Source: a virus. From it: DNA of 27,590 nucleotides. The position numbers were made by a program, and so were the translations under genes. The DNA is taken from the IMG/VR virus record IMGVR_UViG_3300042902_000064, positions 64,001 to 91,590 of that record, one strand, 5' to 3'. The notes below the pieces were generated by a model that made no database searches, was not told where the DNA came from, and was given only the letters and a program-made list of their open reading frames with translations. Below, piece after piece: positions 1 through 6,763 of the stretch (positions are counted from its first letter, which is position 1; every line of letters begins with the position of its first letter).

Positions 1-52
1 TAATCATCTCGTCTCTCCCGCAGCAACTTGCTGTGTGTATTTCGCTAATCAT
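1..52 (-). CDS. Partial hypothetical protein (N-terminus only)
   Basis: An ATG at 52 overlaps the stop of the upstream gene by one base (TAATG), the usual coupling in this leftward operon. The frame is open to the window edge, giving about 17 residues starting MISEIHTASCC. Only the N-terminus is visible, so no function can be given. It is the most distal gene of the unit driven from the promoter at 609-637. Confidence 0.55.
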   Translation of the reverse strand, partial: MISEIHTASCCGRDEMI

Positions 53-201
53 TATCTACTCCTATCAAAATCATACTTCTCAACCGCTTCATCTTCCGTT
101 AATGAATACTCAGCTTGAAACTTAGCAAATGCTTCCATCATTGTGCAGTTGAAATACTTGTGGTGGCTGTAGCGGTTAAACGTTTCGAATATGTGTACCA
201 T
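52..201 (-). CDS. Hypothetical protein, 49 aa
   Basis: A complete short frame with ATG at 201-199 and TAA at 54-52. It starts five bases after the stop of the 89-aa gene and is preceded by an AAGGATAA-type ribosome site. The product (MVHIFETFNRYSHHKY... ending DFDRSR) is aromatic-rich at the N-terminus and acidic at the C-terminus. It has no membrane segment or known motif. Spacing, ribosome site and one-base overlap with the next gene support it being real. I do not recognise it. Confidence 0.65.
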   Translation of the reverse strand: MVHIFETFNRYSHHKYFNCTMMEAFAKFQAEYSLTEDEAVEKYDFDRSR

Positions 202-206
202 ATTAT

Positions 207-476
207 TTATCCTTGTGCAGCATACTTGTTGTTATATATTCTAACTGTTTCCTCCCCAATCGCCTCTACGAGAGCAGATCGGGACTCATTATATTCTAGC
301 TCAAATTTGTCAGCGGCATCTTCTGCATCTTGTAAACCTTCTCTAGCTTTTTCTAAGGTTAACTCAGCCTCTTCTAGTTCCACAGTTCTAATATCAACTA
401 CAGCTACTGACTCTTCTTGCTGACGCTCAAGGTCTTGTAGTTGTTTAAGTAGTTCTTCTAATTCGATTGGTTTCAT
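207..476 (-). CDS. Coiled-coil hypothetical protein, 89 aa
   Basis: Residues about 3-75 are a nearly uninterrupted, strongly acidic helix with heptad-like Leu/Val/Ala spacing (LEELLKQLQDLERQQEES and onward). It is very likely a coiled coil, and the C-terminus (IYNNKYAAQG) is polar. ATG at 476 overlaps the stop of the upstream 34-aa gene as ATGA. An AAAGGA ribosome site lies within that upstream gene. No signal or membrane segment is seen. A coiled coil suggests protein-protein contact or oligomerisation, but no specific role can be assigned. Confidence 0.75.
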   Translation of the reverse strand: MKPIELEELLKQLQDLERQQEESVAVVDIRTVELEEAELTLEKAREGLQDAEDAADKFELEYNESRSALVEAIGEETVRIYNNKYAAQG

Positions 477-577
477 TTTAGTTTTTTCCTTTGTGCTTCT
501 TTTTGTAGTTTACGAAGGCGTTGCTCAAACTCTAGCGCACGCTGGGCTTGTAGTAATTCAGCAAATTTTCTATTCAT
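473..577 (-). CDS. Very small basic helical protein, 34 aa
   Basis: ATG at 577, TGA at 475-473, overlapping the next gene as ATGA. The product begins MNRKFAELLQAQRAL and ends in a Lys-rich tail (QRKKLK). The whole sequence is predicted helical and basic, in contrast to the acidic coiled coil encoded just downstream. An AAAAGGAAAAG ribosome site precedes it, and a promoter -10 lies 32 bases upstream of the start, so it is the first gene of its unit. Below usual length cut-offs. Function unknown. Confidence 0.65.
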   Translation of the reverse strand: MNRKFAELLQAQRALEFEQRLRKLQKEAQRKKLK

Positions 578-608
578 TTTCTTTTCCTTTTCTTCATTTT
601 ATAAGACT

Positions 609-637
609 ATTATACAGAAAATCGGCTCGAGCTTCAA
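609..637 (-). promoter_or_regulatory. Sigma70-like promoter (leftward)
   Basis: Read on the minus strand: TTGAAG (637-632), a 17-bp spacer, then TATAAT (614-609) followed by AGT. It directly precedes the 34-aa gene and matches the promoter type repeated through the window. Confidence 0.85.
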
Positions 638-642
638 ATACA

Positions 643-679
643 AAAAAAGCCTGCTAAACAGTAAATGTTCAACAGGCTT
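643..679 (-). terminator. Rho-independent terminator (leftward)
   Basis: On the minus strand, AAGCCTG pairs with CAGGCTT across a loop of roughly 20 bases and is followed by a run of T. It ends the 687-1716 unit just before the next promoter. Confidence 0.8.
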
Positions 680-686
680 GATTATT

Positions 687-863
687 TTATAAGTTGTCTG
701 GGTTATCTCTCCAGTTAATTTTTACAGTCTCAGGCACATAGTCCAGGTCTTTTATTGCTTCGTAAACTTCTGCGTCAGTAATCTCTCCCCTTGCGAAAGC
801 ATCAACAGCATTTCTAAAATCAGGCAGAAACATCCACGCAGGCAGCGCATTATTCCAACTCAT
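687..863 (-). CDS. Hypothetical protein, 58 aa
   Basis: ATG at 863-861, TAA at 689-687, with a GAGGA ribosome site nine bases upstream. The product begins MSWNNALPAWMFLPDF, is acidic and has an ITDAEVYEAIKDL helix near the middle. It has no membrane segment, cysteine cluster or recognisable motif. It is the last gene before the terminator at 643-679 and lies 12 bases after the 163-aa gene, probably on the same transcript. Not recognised. Confidence 0.7.
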   Translation of the reverse strand: MSWNNALPAWMFLPDFRNAVDAFARGEITDAEVYEAIKDLDYVPETVKINWRDNPDNL

Positions 864-875
864 TTTAGTGTTCCT

Positions 876-1367
876 CTATTTAAGGTATATTACTTCTGAC
901 ATTTCTCTAGGTGTATAGAATAACCTTACTTTATCTACTGCCCTGCAATAAAAAGTATCTTGATCCCTACCGTAGTACTCACTACAAGCGCTACCTAGAA
1001 TAGTATCTTCGAAGTTACAGAAGTAGTCTCCTTCTGTTAGCCAGTCAGTATTAAATTGGTCGTCCTCCTCCCAATAATCATCACCTTTTTGAGGAAACCA
1101 TTTATTTCTAGTTTCTTCTGAAACATGTGGGTGGTCTTCTTTAAGCTGCATAACTGTATCGAATAGCCTTTCAGCAGATACAAAAGCTCCTCCCATACCT
1201 CCATGTGCTGAGAACCTATTAGCCATGTCTACATAAAACTTAGCATCATAGTAAGACAGCCCCTGCATAATATTAGTGGAGTAAGCGTCTGCATCGTTCT
1301 CCCAAGATGTTACACTTAAGAAGTAACCTGCGTTTATGCCTTCATTGAATGGGTCATACTTGTTCAT
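876..1367 (-). CDS. Hypothetical protein, 163 aa
   Basis: A soluble, acidic, aromatic-rich protein (many Tyr, Phe and Trp, and an EED-rich stretch near residues 95-105). It has a glycine-rich HGGMGGAF motif near residue 55 and scattered cysteines, but no pattern I can assign to a known family. The start at 1367 is supported by AAGGATAATAAAAA immediately upstream. It lies between the 100-aa gene upstream and the 58-aa gene downstream, in the unit led by the promoter at 1748-1776. Confidence 0.8.
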   Translation of the reverse strand: MNKYDPFNEGINAGYFLSVTSWENDADAYSTNIMQGLSYYDAKFYVDMANRFSAHGGMGGAFVSAERLFDTVMQLKEDHPHVSEETRNKWFPQKGDDYWEEDDQFNTDWLTEGDYFCNFEDTILGSACSEYYGRDQDTFYCRAVDKVRLFYTPREMSEVIYLK

Positions 1368-1413
1368 TTTTTATTATCCTTAAAAGGCGTATTCTTTGCG
1401 AAAGTTTTGATTC

Positions 1414-1716
1414 TCATAGTATAGCCTCTATCAGAGTTAGTTCTTCTTCCTGATACCAAGCAACACTGCCAATCCCATCAATATTTAGTTTGTAGTCTTT
1501 AGTATTAGAGCCGCCATAGGCGTGGGCATAAGTGTATTCTACAGTAGCATTTACACCTGCATGAAAGTGGCTTTTATTAGGTGCTAAAGTGTTCGATACC
1601 CTAACTCTAGAGCCGCATGGGAACTTTTGACCTTCAGGCTCAGGGCTATTTTTAACTCTTTCAAGACCTAACGCGTAGTACGCTTTGGCTTGTTTTTCTC
1701 GTTCTGTGTATGTCAT
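1414..1716 (-). CDS. Hypothetical protein, 100 aa, possible small beta domain
   Basis: The N-terminus (residues 1-28) is helical and charged. Residues 33-90 alternate hydrophobic and polar residues with many Gly, Val and Tyr (FPCGSRVRVSN, VNATVEYTYAHAYGGS, YKLNIDG), suggesting a small beta-barrel such as an SH3-like fold. That fold is inferred only from the residue pattern. It is the first gene after the promoter at 1748-1776, with an AAAAGGGAAA ribosome site. No function can be assigned. Confidence 0.78.
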   Translation of the reverse strand: MTYTEREKQAKAYYALGLERVKNSPEPEGQKFPCGSRVRVSNTLAPNKSHFHAGVNATVEYTYAHAYGGSNTKDYKLNIDGIGSVAWYQEEELTLIEAIL

Positions 1717-1747
1717 GCTTTTTCCCTTTTCTTTATTTTATGAGACT

Positions 1748-1776
1748 ATTATACCGAATTTTAACATGGAAATCAA
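1748..1776 (-). promoter_or_regulatory. Sigma70-like promoter (leftward)
   Basis: Minus strand: TTGATT (1776-1771), a 17-bp spacer, TATAAT (1753-1748) followed by AGTCT. It leads the 1716-687 unit and lies directly downstream of a terminator. Confidence 0.88.
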
Positions 1777-1780
1777 ATAC

Positions 1781-1817
1781 AAAAAAGCCCACCAAATAGT
1801 AAATACTTGGTAGGCTA
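1781..1817 (-). terminator. Rho-independent terminator (leftward)
   Basis: Minus strand: AGCC-T-ACCAA pairs with TTGGT-G-GGCT around a loop of about 10 bases, followed by six T. It ends the long 1826-3604 operon. Confidence 0.85.
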
Positions 1818-1825
1818 ATTTGTTT

Positions 1826-2005
1826 TTAAACTACTTTAATTCGGCTTTTATAGCCTGCAACAGCCTTTATAGCACCTTCTCTAGACCTATACTCTACACT
1901 AAAATAGTTTGTCCAAATATATCCATTCCACCAAAGACCTAAGAAACCTAATTCTACCCTAAAAGAGGTGTCGTTTCTCATTCCTACCGTTCTATACTTA
2001 AGCAT
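1826..2005 (-). CDS. Hypothetical protein, 59 aa
   Basis: The longest frame starts at 2035, but the ATG at 2005 has a well-placed GAGGA ribosome site inside the preceding gene and overlaps its stop by eight bases. I therefore place the start at 2005. The product (MLKYRTVGMRNDTSF...) has an aromatic central stretch (GLWWNGYIWTNYF) and a basic C-terminus. The pattern resembles a small beta-rich domain, not a membrane helix. No family is recognised. Confidence 0.72.
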   Translation of the reverse strand: MLKYRTVGMRNDTSFRVELGFLGLWWNGYIWTNYFSVEYRSREGAIKAVAGYKSRIKVV

Positions 2006-2567
2006 CAATAATTCCTCTAACAGATAACATAGCATGAATTAGTTCCTCACTAATTGGACCATACTCGTGCAGCTCTACACTGACATTAATATAGCGAGGG
2101 TCTTCTATTTGTAGTCGGTGTAAGTGTCCATGTAAGTTAAAAGCATAGCGAGTCTCTAACTGTTGAGGGTGTACAGGAATGTGTGTCATAATACCTACAG
2201 CACTACCAATAACAATCTCTTTGCAACCGTGCAGTCTATGGAAGTGCCTAGTTAAGTCCTTAACTGAGCCTTCCTCAATAGAATCATTCCAAGTATCATG
2301 GTTGCCCATAATTAACTCTTTAGTGCCATTAAGCCCTTCTAGTAAATCTAAGGACTTATCTCTAGTAATAGCAAAAGCTACGTCACCTAAGTGGTAAACC
2401 GTATCATCAGGCTTAACCCTTAGGTTCCACATTCTGCGCATTTCTTCATTCATCTCTAACATGCTTTCAAAGGGTCTATATCGCTCACCTGGGGCTTGAT
2501 TATCTTTACCCCTCCAGTTAATGATATTGGCATGGTTGAAGTGTGAATCTGATGTAAACCATTTCAT
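1998..2567 (-). CDS. Calcineurin-like metallophosphoesterase, 189 aa
   Basis: Metal-binding motifs of the binuclear metallophosphoesterase fold occur in order: DSHFNH (Asp7, His9), GDVAF (Asp62), GNHD (Asn89, His90, Asp91), a histidine pair in THIPVH (about 129-133) and HGHLH (146-150). Such enzymes use two metal ions to hydrolyse phosphomono- or diesters. The short form with HIPVH and HGHLH is common in phages and is usually annotated only as a phosphoesterase. The substrate is unknown. A second, unrelated-looking member lies at 8017-8796. The ribosome site AAGGAAAT precedes the ATG. Confidence 0.93.
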   Translation of the reverse strand: MKWFTSDSHFNHANIINWRGKDNQAPGERYRPFESMLEMNEEMRRMWNLRVKPDDTVYHLGDVAFAITRDKSLDLLEGLNGTKELIMGNHDTWNDSIEEGSVKDLTRHFHRLHGCKEIVIGSAVGIMTHIPVHPQQLETRYAFNLHGHLHRLQIEDPRYINVSVELHEYGPISEELIHAMLSVRGIIDA

Positions 2568-2752
2568 TCTTTTATTTCCTTGTACCGTTTATTGCCTGCC
2601 TTCCACATAGGCTCTGTTATGTTTAATACGTTAGATAGCAGGTGGTAGTCGTGTCCAAAGCCTGGTTTAATAATCTCCATAAACTTAAAAAGCTCAACCC
2701 TAGCCTGCTCTATAGCATCTAAATCTGATTGCGGAACTAGTACCATTTTCAT
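2564..2752 (-). CDS. Hypothetical protein, 62 aa
   Basis: ATG at 2752 and stop at 2566-2564, overlapping both neighbours by four bases (ATGA), so translation is probably coupled to the phosphoesterase downstream. Residues about 8-30 form a charged helix (QSDLDAIEQARVELFKFMEI), followed by a histidine-containing stretch (GFGHDYHLL) and a basic tail. There is no known motif. Position suggests a partner or co-expressed gene of the phosphoesterase, which is inference only. Confidence 0.72.
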   Translation of the reverse strand: MKMVLVPQSDLDAIEQARVELFKFMEIIKPGFGHDYHLLSNVLNITEPMWKAGNKRYKEIKE

Positions 2753-3102
2753 ACTGTAATCTCTCTTAAGGTTTTAAGTGTAAAAGACTCTAAAGGTGCC
2801 ACCATCATACTATATGCAGCTAAAGGCACCATAGCTTCAGACATTAGCTTAGGCGGTAGGTCTAGATGTTTTGGGGAAATAATAACAAACCTAAACATGA
2901 TTAAACTGCCTGAGTAGCTATGTGGCTCCGCCCAACTTCTATAGTTAAAGGCAGGAGAAGTCTCGAAAGTCTGAGCAGGAAGTGCTTTACTACCTGCAAT
3001 GGGGTTAATGACCTCTGTAATAGGTACAATAAACTCATACTCTGGGAATATACAAAGCTCCTCAATAGTGCCTATAATTTCTTTAATTACAGCGCTAGAC
3101 AT
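2749..3102 (-). CDS. Hypothetical protein, 117 aa
   Basis: A soluble protein with mixed beta-like segments (EYEFIVPITEVI, LIMFRFVIISP) and a C-terminal half rich in Met, Leu and Ala. ATG at 3102 overlaps the previous gene by 16 bases and has GAGG about nine bases upstream. It overlaps the next gene by four bases. No signal peptide or catalytic motif is seen. It belongs to the operon ending at the terminator at 1781. Not recognised. Confidence 0.72.
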   Translation of the reverse strand: MSSAVIKEIIGTIEELCIFPEYEFIVPITEVINPIAGSKALPAQTFETSPAFNYRSWAEPHSYSGSLIMFRFVIISPKHLDLPPKLMSEAMVPLAAYSMMVAPLESFTLKTLREITV

Positions 3103-3386
3103 TGTACCAATACCTCATACTCAACCACACTAGGAAGCTCCCTAATATTAAAGTTATCAACAACTAAGGCAGCAAAAGGAGCTAACATAGTATCATTAGT
3201 AGTGCCAGAGGTTTTATTAACATAGGCAATTAAACCCTCAACAGTATTAATGCGTGTAACCTGTCTAAGCTGTTGAATCAGAGAACTATTCTGCCCGTAT
3301 ATAATACATCTGGAAGTTTGAGATAATTCAGGCGATGCATCTGGCGAACCAGAAAATACAAGTAAGAATAGTAGGATTGTTTTCAT
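3087..3386 (-). CDS. Predicted secreted protein, 99 aa
   Basis: The N-terminus MKTILLFLLVFSGSPDAS is a typical signal peptide: a basic start, a hydrophobic core of about 10 residues, then small residues. There is no lipobox cysteine, so it would be periplasmic or membrane-anchored. The mature part is polar and contains two cysteines (about 27 and 96) that could form a disulfide. A GGGGATAAATA ribosome site precedes the ATG, which overlaps the previous stop. Function unknown; exported small proteins in this region may act in host takeover or exclusion. Confidence 0.72.
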   Translation of the reverse strand: MKTILLFLLVFSGSPDASPELSQTSRCIIYGQNSSLIQQLRQVTRINTVEGLIAYVNKTSGTTNDTMLAPFAALVVDNFNIRELPSVVEYEVLVQCLAL

Positions 3387-3604
3387 TATTTATCCCCAAT
3401 TCTAGTAGACAAGCCTATAGACTTCATTAGTTTATTATACATTAGTTTAGAGTTTAGCATAGATCTTGCATATTCCTCTATTAAGTCCTGAGGAACAGAG
3501 TCCTCTGCTGTACATATATTACCTAGTGTCTGAGAATTAAAATAGCCATCAGCTAAAGCATCACAGATATTAAGCACATCATTACGAGTTAAAGTAACAA
3601 GCAT
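3386..3604 (-). CDS. Hypothetical protein, 72 aa
   Basis: First gene after the promoter at 3640-3668, with a GGAGAA ribosome site. Its stop overlaps the next start by one base (TAATG). The product is predicted mostly helical (RNDVLNICDALADGYF, DLIEEYARSMLNSKLMYNKLMKSIG) and soluble, with two cysteines. There is no recognisable domain. The helical, mixed-charge character would fit a small inhibitor or adaptor, but the sequence shows nothing that proves it. Confidence 0.75.
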   Translation of the reverse strand: MLVTLTRNDVLNICDALADGYFNSQTLGNICTAEDSVPQDLIEEYARSMLNSKLMYNKLMKSIGLSTRIGDK

Positions 3605-3639
3605 TTTTAATTCTCCAAATTATCAATTTCTAAGTATAC

Positions 3640-3668
3640 ATTATACTTTGTTTTTACTCAAATTTCAA
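3640..3668 (-). promoter_or_regulatory. Sigma70-like promoter (leftward)
   Basis: Minus strand: TTGAAA (3668-3663), a 17-bp spacer, TATAAT (3645-3640). It leads the 3604-1826 operon and lies beside the terminator of the previous unit. Confidence 0.85.
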
Positions 3669-3671
3669 ATA

Positions 3672-3705
3672 TAAAAAAGCCCACCTTTAACTAGTAAAGG
3701 CAGGC
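3672..3705 (-). terminator. Rho-independent terminator (leftward)
   Basis: Minus strand: AGCC-TG-CCTTT pairs with AAAGG-TG-GGCT around a loop of about seven bases, followed by six T. It closes the 3712-5583 operon. Confidence 0.85.
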
Positions 3706-3711
3706 TTAGTT

Positions 3712-3966
3712 TTAGTGAGTTTCTTCTGTGTCTGTTTTATAGCAGGAAATATTACTATTAGTTCTACTCGACGCAGGTGTAACAACTATACACCTAGTAC
3801 TTATTGACCCTGCAGGCACATACTCTAAAACTTTAAGAGGCTTACTGCTGTAAGGACTAACAATTAAGTACTCCGCCGTTGGATAGCGTAAAGGCAATGA
3901 AGAATCTAACGGCATATTACAGCCTGTCAGCGCAAGCAAGACAACTGCTAATATACTAAACTTCAT
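3712..3966 (-). CDS. Predicted small lipoprotein, 84 aa
   Basis: From the ATG at 3966 the protein begins MKFSILAVVLLALTGCN. This is a lipoprotein signal peptide with lipobox LTGC, and cysteine 16 would be lipidated after cleavage by signal peptidase II. The frame extends six codons upstream, but those residues would spoil the signal peptide, so 3966 is preferred. The mature part (about 68 residues) is Ser/Thr/Tyr-rich with two further cysteines. T5-like phages carry a superinfection-blocking lipoprotein, so a receptor-blocking role is conceivable. That is inference without sequence match. Confidence 0.8.
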   Translation of the reverse strand: MKFSILAVVLLALTGCNMPLDSSLPLRYPTAEYLIVSPYSSKPLKVLEYVPAGSISTRCIVVTPASSRTNSNISCYKTDTEETH

Positions 3967-4600
3967 ACAGACGAGTCTCTGCAACTGGACGAGGTTCTAC
4001 TTGGTGTGCAGAAACTGAAGCCATAACATAAAAAATAGTGCGTACTGCAGCTCTGTCCACAGCACTTCGCGCTAGAGCTTCAGCAAGATCTATTGCTTTC
4101 TGCAGACCTTTTGGGTTATATTTAAACTGCTCTACTACTTTAACCACACCAGATACTGCAGAACATACTGCGTAGAATGATGTAGGTTCTGTGATTACTA
4201 AAGCATTAAACTTCTCAGCTTTAGTTGGCTTTGGCTCTTTAGTGTTCATAAGGCTATCTATATATTGTTTATCTTTAAAACCAGCAAAACATGTTTTAGC
4301 ATTAATTGTTGGATCCATTTGTTTTTCCTCTTTCATTGATTGTCTTAATTGGCTACTAGATATAACTTTTATGTACCTAGTAGAGTCTTTGTTTGTATTT
4401 TCTATACATTCTACTGAAGATAGTTGATAGGCAAATGATCTTCCAGACCCCTCCTTTGCATGTAGGTCAAATGTAACACTAACTTTAATCTTAGAGCCGT
4501 CCTCAAATACATCTGTGATGTACCCTCTATAACCGACCTTATTACCATTACCTATATACTCAACTCTAGCTCCTACTAGGTATTCTGCTCTTGTTGTCAT
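3956..4600 (-). CDS. Hypothetical protein, 214 aa
   Basis: The start is placed at the ATG at 4600, which has GAGG upstream and overlaps the previous stop (TAATG). Residues about 8-65 look like a beta-rich domain (GARVEYIGNGNKVGYRGYITDVFEDGSKIKVSV). A charged linker follows, and residues about 130-205 are Ala/Val-rich helical (FYAVCSAVSGVVKVVEQF, AIDLAEALARSAVDRAAVR). The helices are amphipathic and do not look like membrane spans. I do not recognise a family. Two domains joined by a linker suggest binding, not catalysis. Confidence 0.75.
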   Translation of the reverse strand: MTTRAEYLVGARVEYIGNGNKVGYRGYITDVFEDGSKIKVSVTFDLHAKEGSGRSFAYQLSSVECIENTNKDSTRYIKVISSSQLRQSMKEEKQMDPTINAKTCFAGFKDKQYIDSLMNTKEPKPTKAEKFNALVITEPTSFYAVCSAVSGVVKVVEQFKYNPKGLQKAIDLAEALARSAVDRAAVRTIFYVMASVSAHQVEPRPVAETRLYEV

Positions 4601-4767
4601 TAGTGAACCTCCCATATTTTCTCACACAGCCCACACTTAGCTGATTTTTTATCTTCAAACCTAAATACTAATATAGCTACTTCTGGGTGTGTACAAGCAT
4701 CTTGTATTTCTCGTATTTGTTCGTTTATATCTGCACGTTTTTTCTTTAATGTTTTAATTAGGCTCAT
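4600..4767 (-). CDS. Small protein with Cys/His zinc-binding pattern, 55 aa
   Basis: The start is set at the ATG at 4767 (GAGGGATTT upstream), not the in-frame ATG at 4791. The N-terminal half is a basic helix (LIKTLKKKRADINEQIREIQ). The C-terminal half holds a C-T-H and C-G-L-C pair arrangement (DACTHPEVA... KCGLCEKIW) that could bind one zinc ion, as in a minimal zinc ribbon. It overlaps both neighbours. A nucleic-acid or protein contact role is plausible but not shown. Confidence 0.72.
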   Translation of the reverse strand: MSLIKTLKKKRADINEQIREIQDACTHPEVAILVFRFEDKKSAKCGLCEKIWEVH

Positions 4768-5059
4768 TTTCAAATCCCTCAGTATATTCAAAGCCTAAGT
4801 CTTTTAAAGCATCTATAGTTACCACATCTAGTTTCATTATATTAAACAATGCTTCATCTTGTGCCTCTATATCAACAGTACCTAGGAACATACCAAACTC
4901 ATTAGTACCAAACACTCCGATAAGGTATTCATCTGCATCTTTATCGTAGTATGCAGTTACTTCTACCATAGAACCAAAGAAATTATCCTCAAAATCGTCA
5001 GATGAAGGCTTATAAAATTGGTAGTCTATGTTTGTTGGTTTATATAGTTCTTCTGACAT
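4754..5059 (-). CDS. Hypothetical acidic protein, 101 aa
   Basis: Strongly acidic (DDFEDNFFGS, YYDKDADEYL, EYTEGFENEPN), with beta-like segments around residues 30-60 and a hydrophobic helix near 70-90. The ATG overlaps the SprT-like gene's stop (TAATG) and has a GAGGAG ribosome site. No motif is recognised. The acidity is of the kind seen in DNA-mimic or inhibitor proteins of phages, but composition alone is weak evidence. Confidence 0.75.
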   Translation of the reverse strand: MSEELYKPTNIDYQFYKPSSDDFEDNFFGSMVEVTAYYDKDADEYLIGVFGTNEFGMFLGTVDIEAQDEALFNIMKLDVVTIDALKDLGFEYTEGFENEPN

Positions 5060-5583
5060 TATTTAATCTCCTCAATAAATTCAATAGTTGTTGTGCAGTT
5101 TTTATGTTTGTAAGCAGTGCCTTTTACAGCTCTGTTATGTCTAATAGCAGACAAAGTAAAGCAAGCCTTGCAGTCTGGGCAGAAGTAGCTGAATGAGCGC
5201 ATTTTACGTTTAACATTGGAGACATCTAAGTCATGGCATCTAGAAGGCACACAACCAAGGGCGCGCATAATTGCTTTCCACTCTGTTCCGTGGTGAGAAA
5301 TACCGCCTTGAGCGGATCTAATCCAGCCGTGTATAGCGTAACAAAGAACATGAGCAATCTCATGAGGAATGGTATCCTCCATAAAGTGCTTTTCATTCTC
5401 TGCTAGAAGCACAGCATTGAAGCTTATAATATTTTCTGAAGATTTAGCCTTTCCTGCAAAACCACCTTTAACATCAAAGTACACTACAGGCATAGGAAAG
5501 TCTCTAGCATATATAACACTAGCAAGTTTCATAAAGTGCTCTACGCGAATAAAGACTTTGCTTTTTAAGTTGTCTGATATCAT
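5059..5583 (-). CDS. SprT-like zinc metalloprotease domain protein, 174 aa
   Basis: Contains the HExxH zinc-protease motif (His74-Glu75-...-His78 in HEIAHVL). About 20 residues later comes HHGTEWKAIM, the SprT-type segment with the third histidine ligand (His98 or His97). A C-terminal zinc ribbon follows (Cys135, Cys138 and probably Cys163). This order matches the SprT/Spartan family. In eukaryotes that family cleaves DNA-protein crosslinks, while the role of phage members is unknown. The ribosome site AGGAAAT precedes the ATG, and it is the first gene after the promoter at 5612-5640. Confidence 0.9.
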   Translation of the reverse strand: MISDNLKSKVFIRVEHFMKLASVIYARDFPMPVVYFDVKGGFAGKAKSSENIISFNAVLLAENEKHFMEDTIPHEIAHVLCYAIHGWIRSAQGGISHHGTEWKAIMRALGCVPSRCHDLDVSNVKRKMRSFSYFCPDCKACFTLSAIRHNRAVKGTAYKHKNCTTTIEFIEEIK

Positions 5584-5611
5584 TTGCTAATTTCCTAATT
5601 TCTAAGAATCT

Positions 5612-5640
5612 ATTATATCAATTTAGGAATACTATTTCAA
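5612..5640 (-). promoter_or_regulatory. Sigma70-like promoter (leftward)
   Basis: Minus strand: TTGAAA (5640-5635), a 17-bp spacer, TATAAT (5617-5612) followed by AGA. It starts the SprT-like operon, only 14 bases from the end of the methylase-like gene. Confidence 0.87.
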
Positions 5641-5653
5641 GTGAGAAATAACT

Positions 5654-6271
5654 TTAATTATCAACGCTAATCCATTTAATAATAGGAGGAAGCTTATGCC
5701 CTTTCTCAAAGTAAAACCAAGCAAAGTCAACCATGCCACTACCTTTATTTACTACAATACCATTCTTATGTAGTGTAATACGATGCCTAAACTGGTACAA
5801 AGTATGAAGCCCTGCCGCTTCCATAATCTTACATCTAGCCTGTCCTGATAGGGCTGTAGTCTTAAGTAGTAAAGCCATTTTATCACAGCCTTCTAGAATA
5901 AAGAAAGCATGCTCAATGAAAGCCTCTACGCCTTTCTTCTTGCCGTTTACTATAGGCATATATGGCGGATTAGTAATAATAGTATTACAACCAGCAGGCA
6001 TATATGGCACATCAAAGAAGTTTGAAACTGACATATCGTCCATACGTCTAGTAATATCTGTATTTATAGTATCATGTCCATAAATATTAAGTACCTCGCT
6101 AATCGCCCCATCGCCGCAACAAGGCTCCCATATTGGGGAACCAGGCACTAAAAGGTTATCCTCTAAAAGAGCCTCCATTAATGCTTGTGTTACCTCGGGA
6201 GGTGTAGGGTAGAAATCTCCTTCTGCTCTATCGCTTTGCTTTCCACCACCTATGAAATTTGCTGCTGACAT
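5654..6271 (-). CDS. Adenine-N6-type DNA methyltransferase-like protein, 205 aa
   Basis: Carries a SAM-binding motif I (WEPCCGDGAI, residues 48-57) and a catalytic NPPY motif IV (Asn101-Tyr104), in the order typical of amino-methyltransferases. A FYPTPPEV segment precedes motif I, as in phage and plasmid adenine methylases and rRNA-methylase-like proteins. At 205 residues it is short and lacks an obvious target-recognition domain. It could therefore be an orphan Dam-like enzyme or an unspecific methylase protecting phage DNA. The start overlaps the previous stop by one base. Confidence 0.87.
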   Translation of the reverse strand: MSAANFIGGGKQSDRAEGDFYPTPPEVTQALMEALLEDNLLVPGSPIWEPCCGDGAISEVLNIYGHDTINTDITRRMDDMSVSNFFDVPYMPAGCNTIITNPPYMPIVNGKKKGVEAFIEHAFFILEGCDKMALLLKTTALSGQARCKIMEAAGLHTLYQFRHRITLHKNGIVVNKGSGMVDFAWFYFEKGHKLPPIIKWISVDN

Positions 6272-6531
6272 TAAACAATCTCCACTTCTAGGAAGGGCTT
6301 ACCGTTTTCTTGAGGCTCAAAAGTTACTAACTTAACTCTAGTGAACCCAGAGTCCTTGGCAAGCTGTAAAGGCTCTATTGCGTTATCATACAGTCTGTAC
6401 CCTTTATTATATAAAGAAACAATAGATTGAATTAACTCTGCAGTACCTTTAGTATCTTTAGCCAAATATGCCCACTCCTCTTGACCTTTCTCTCCGCTGT
6501 ATTCTACTTTAGCTATGTATTTAGTCGCCAT
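6271..6531 (-). CDS. Hypothetical protein, 86 aa
   Basis: Starts at the ATG at 6531 with an AAGGAGAAAAG ribosome site. It overlaps the membrane-protein gene upstream by 11 bases and the methylase gene downstream by one. The pattern is beta-alpha-beta-like: strand (YIAKVEYSG), helix (GTAELIQSIVSLYNKG), strands (RVKLVTFEP, FLEVEIV). This suggests a compact soluble domain. Not recognised. Tight coupling with the methylase gene makes shared regulation likely. Confidence 0.75.
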   Translation of the reverse strand: MATKYIAKVEYSGEKGQEEWAYLAKDTKGTAELIQSIVSLYNKGYRLYDNAIEPLQLAKDSGFTRVKLVTFEPQENGKPFLEVEIV

Positions 6532-6757
6532 GCTGCTTTTCTCCTTTGTGTCTTAAAAAGTATCTATAATCCTTGTGTGCTATGTAAAAGCTTCTAATGC
6601 CTAAAATAGCGAACCCTAAAGAAACTAAAGCGTTACCGAGTGCTAAATTTATAAAGTTAGAACTAAACGCGATGTATGCAAAAATAGAGGCAACAGTAAG
6701 CTCTAATGTTCCTATAGTTTTTAAGAATAGTAAACTATTCAATCTTTTTATTTTCAT
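6521..6757 (-). CDS. Small inner-membrane protein, 78 aa
   Basis: Two hydrophobic segments of membrane-span length (about residues 12-32, ending AYIAFSSN, and about 36-57, LALGNALVSLGFAILGI) with short basic ends (MKIKR; YRYFLRHKGEKQHGD). Positive charges at both ends suggest a hairpin with both termini in the cytoplasm. GGGA lies about ten bases before the ATG. The role is unknown; small phage membrane proteins often act in exclusion or lysis control, but nothing specific is visible. Confidence 0.75.
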   Translation of the reverse strand: MKIKRLNSLLFLKTIGTLELTVASIFAYIAFSSNFINLALGNALVSLGFAILGIRSFYIAHKDYRYFLRHKGEKQHGD

Positions 6758-6763
6758 ATATTT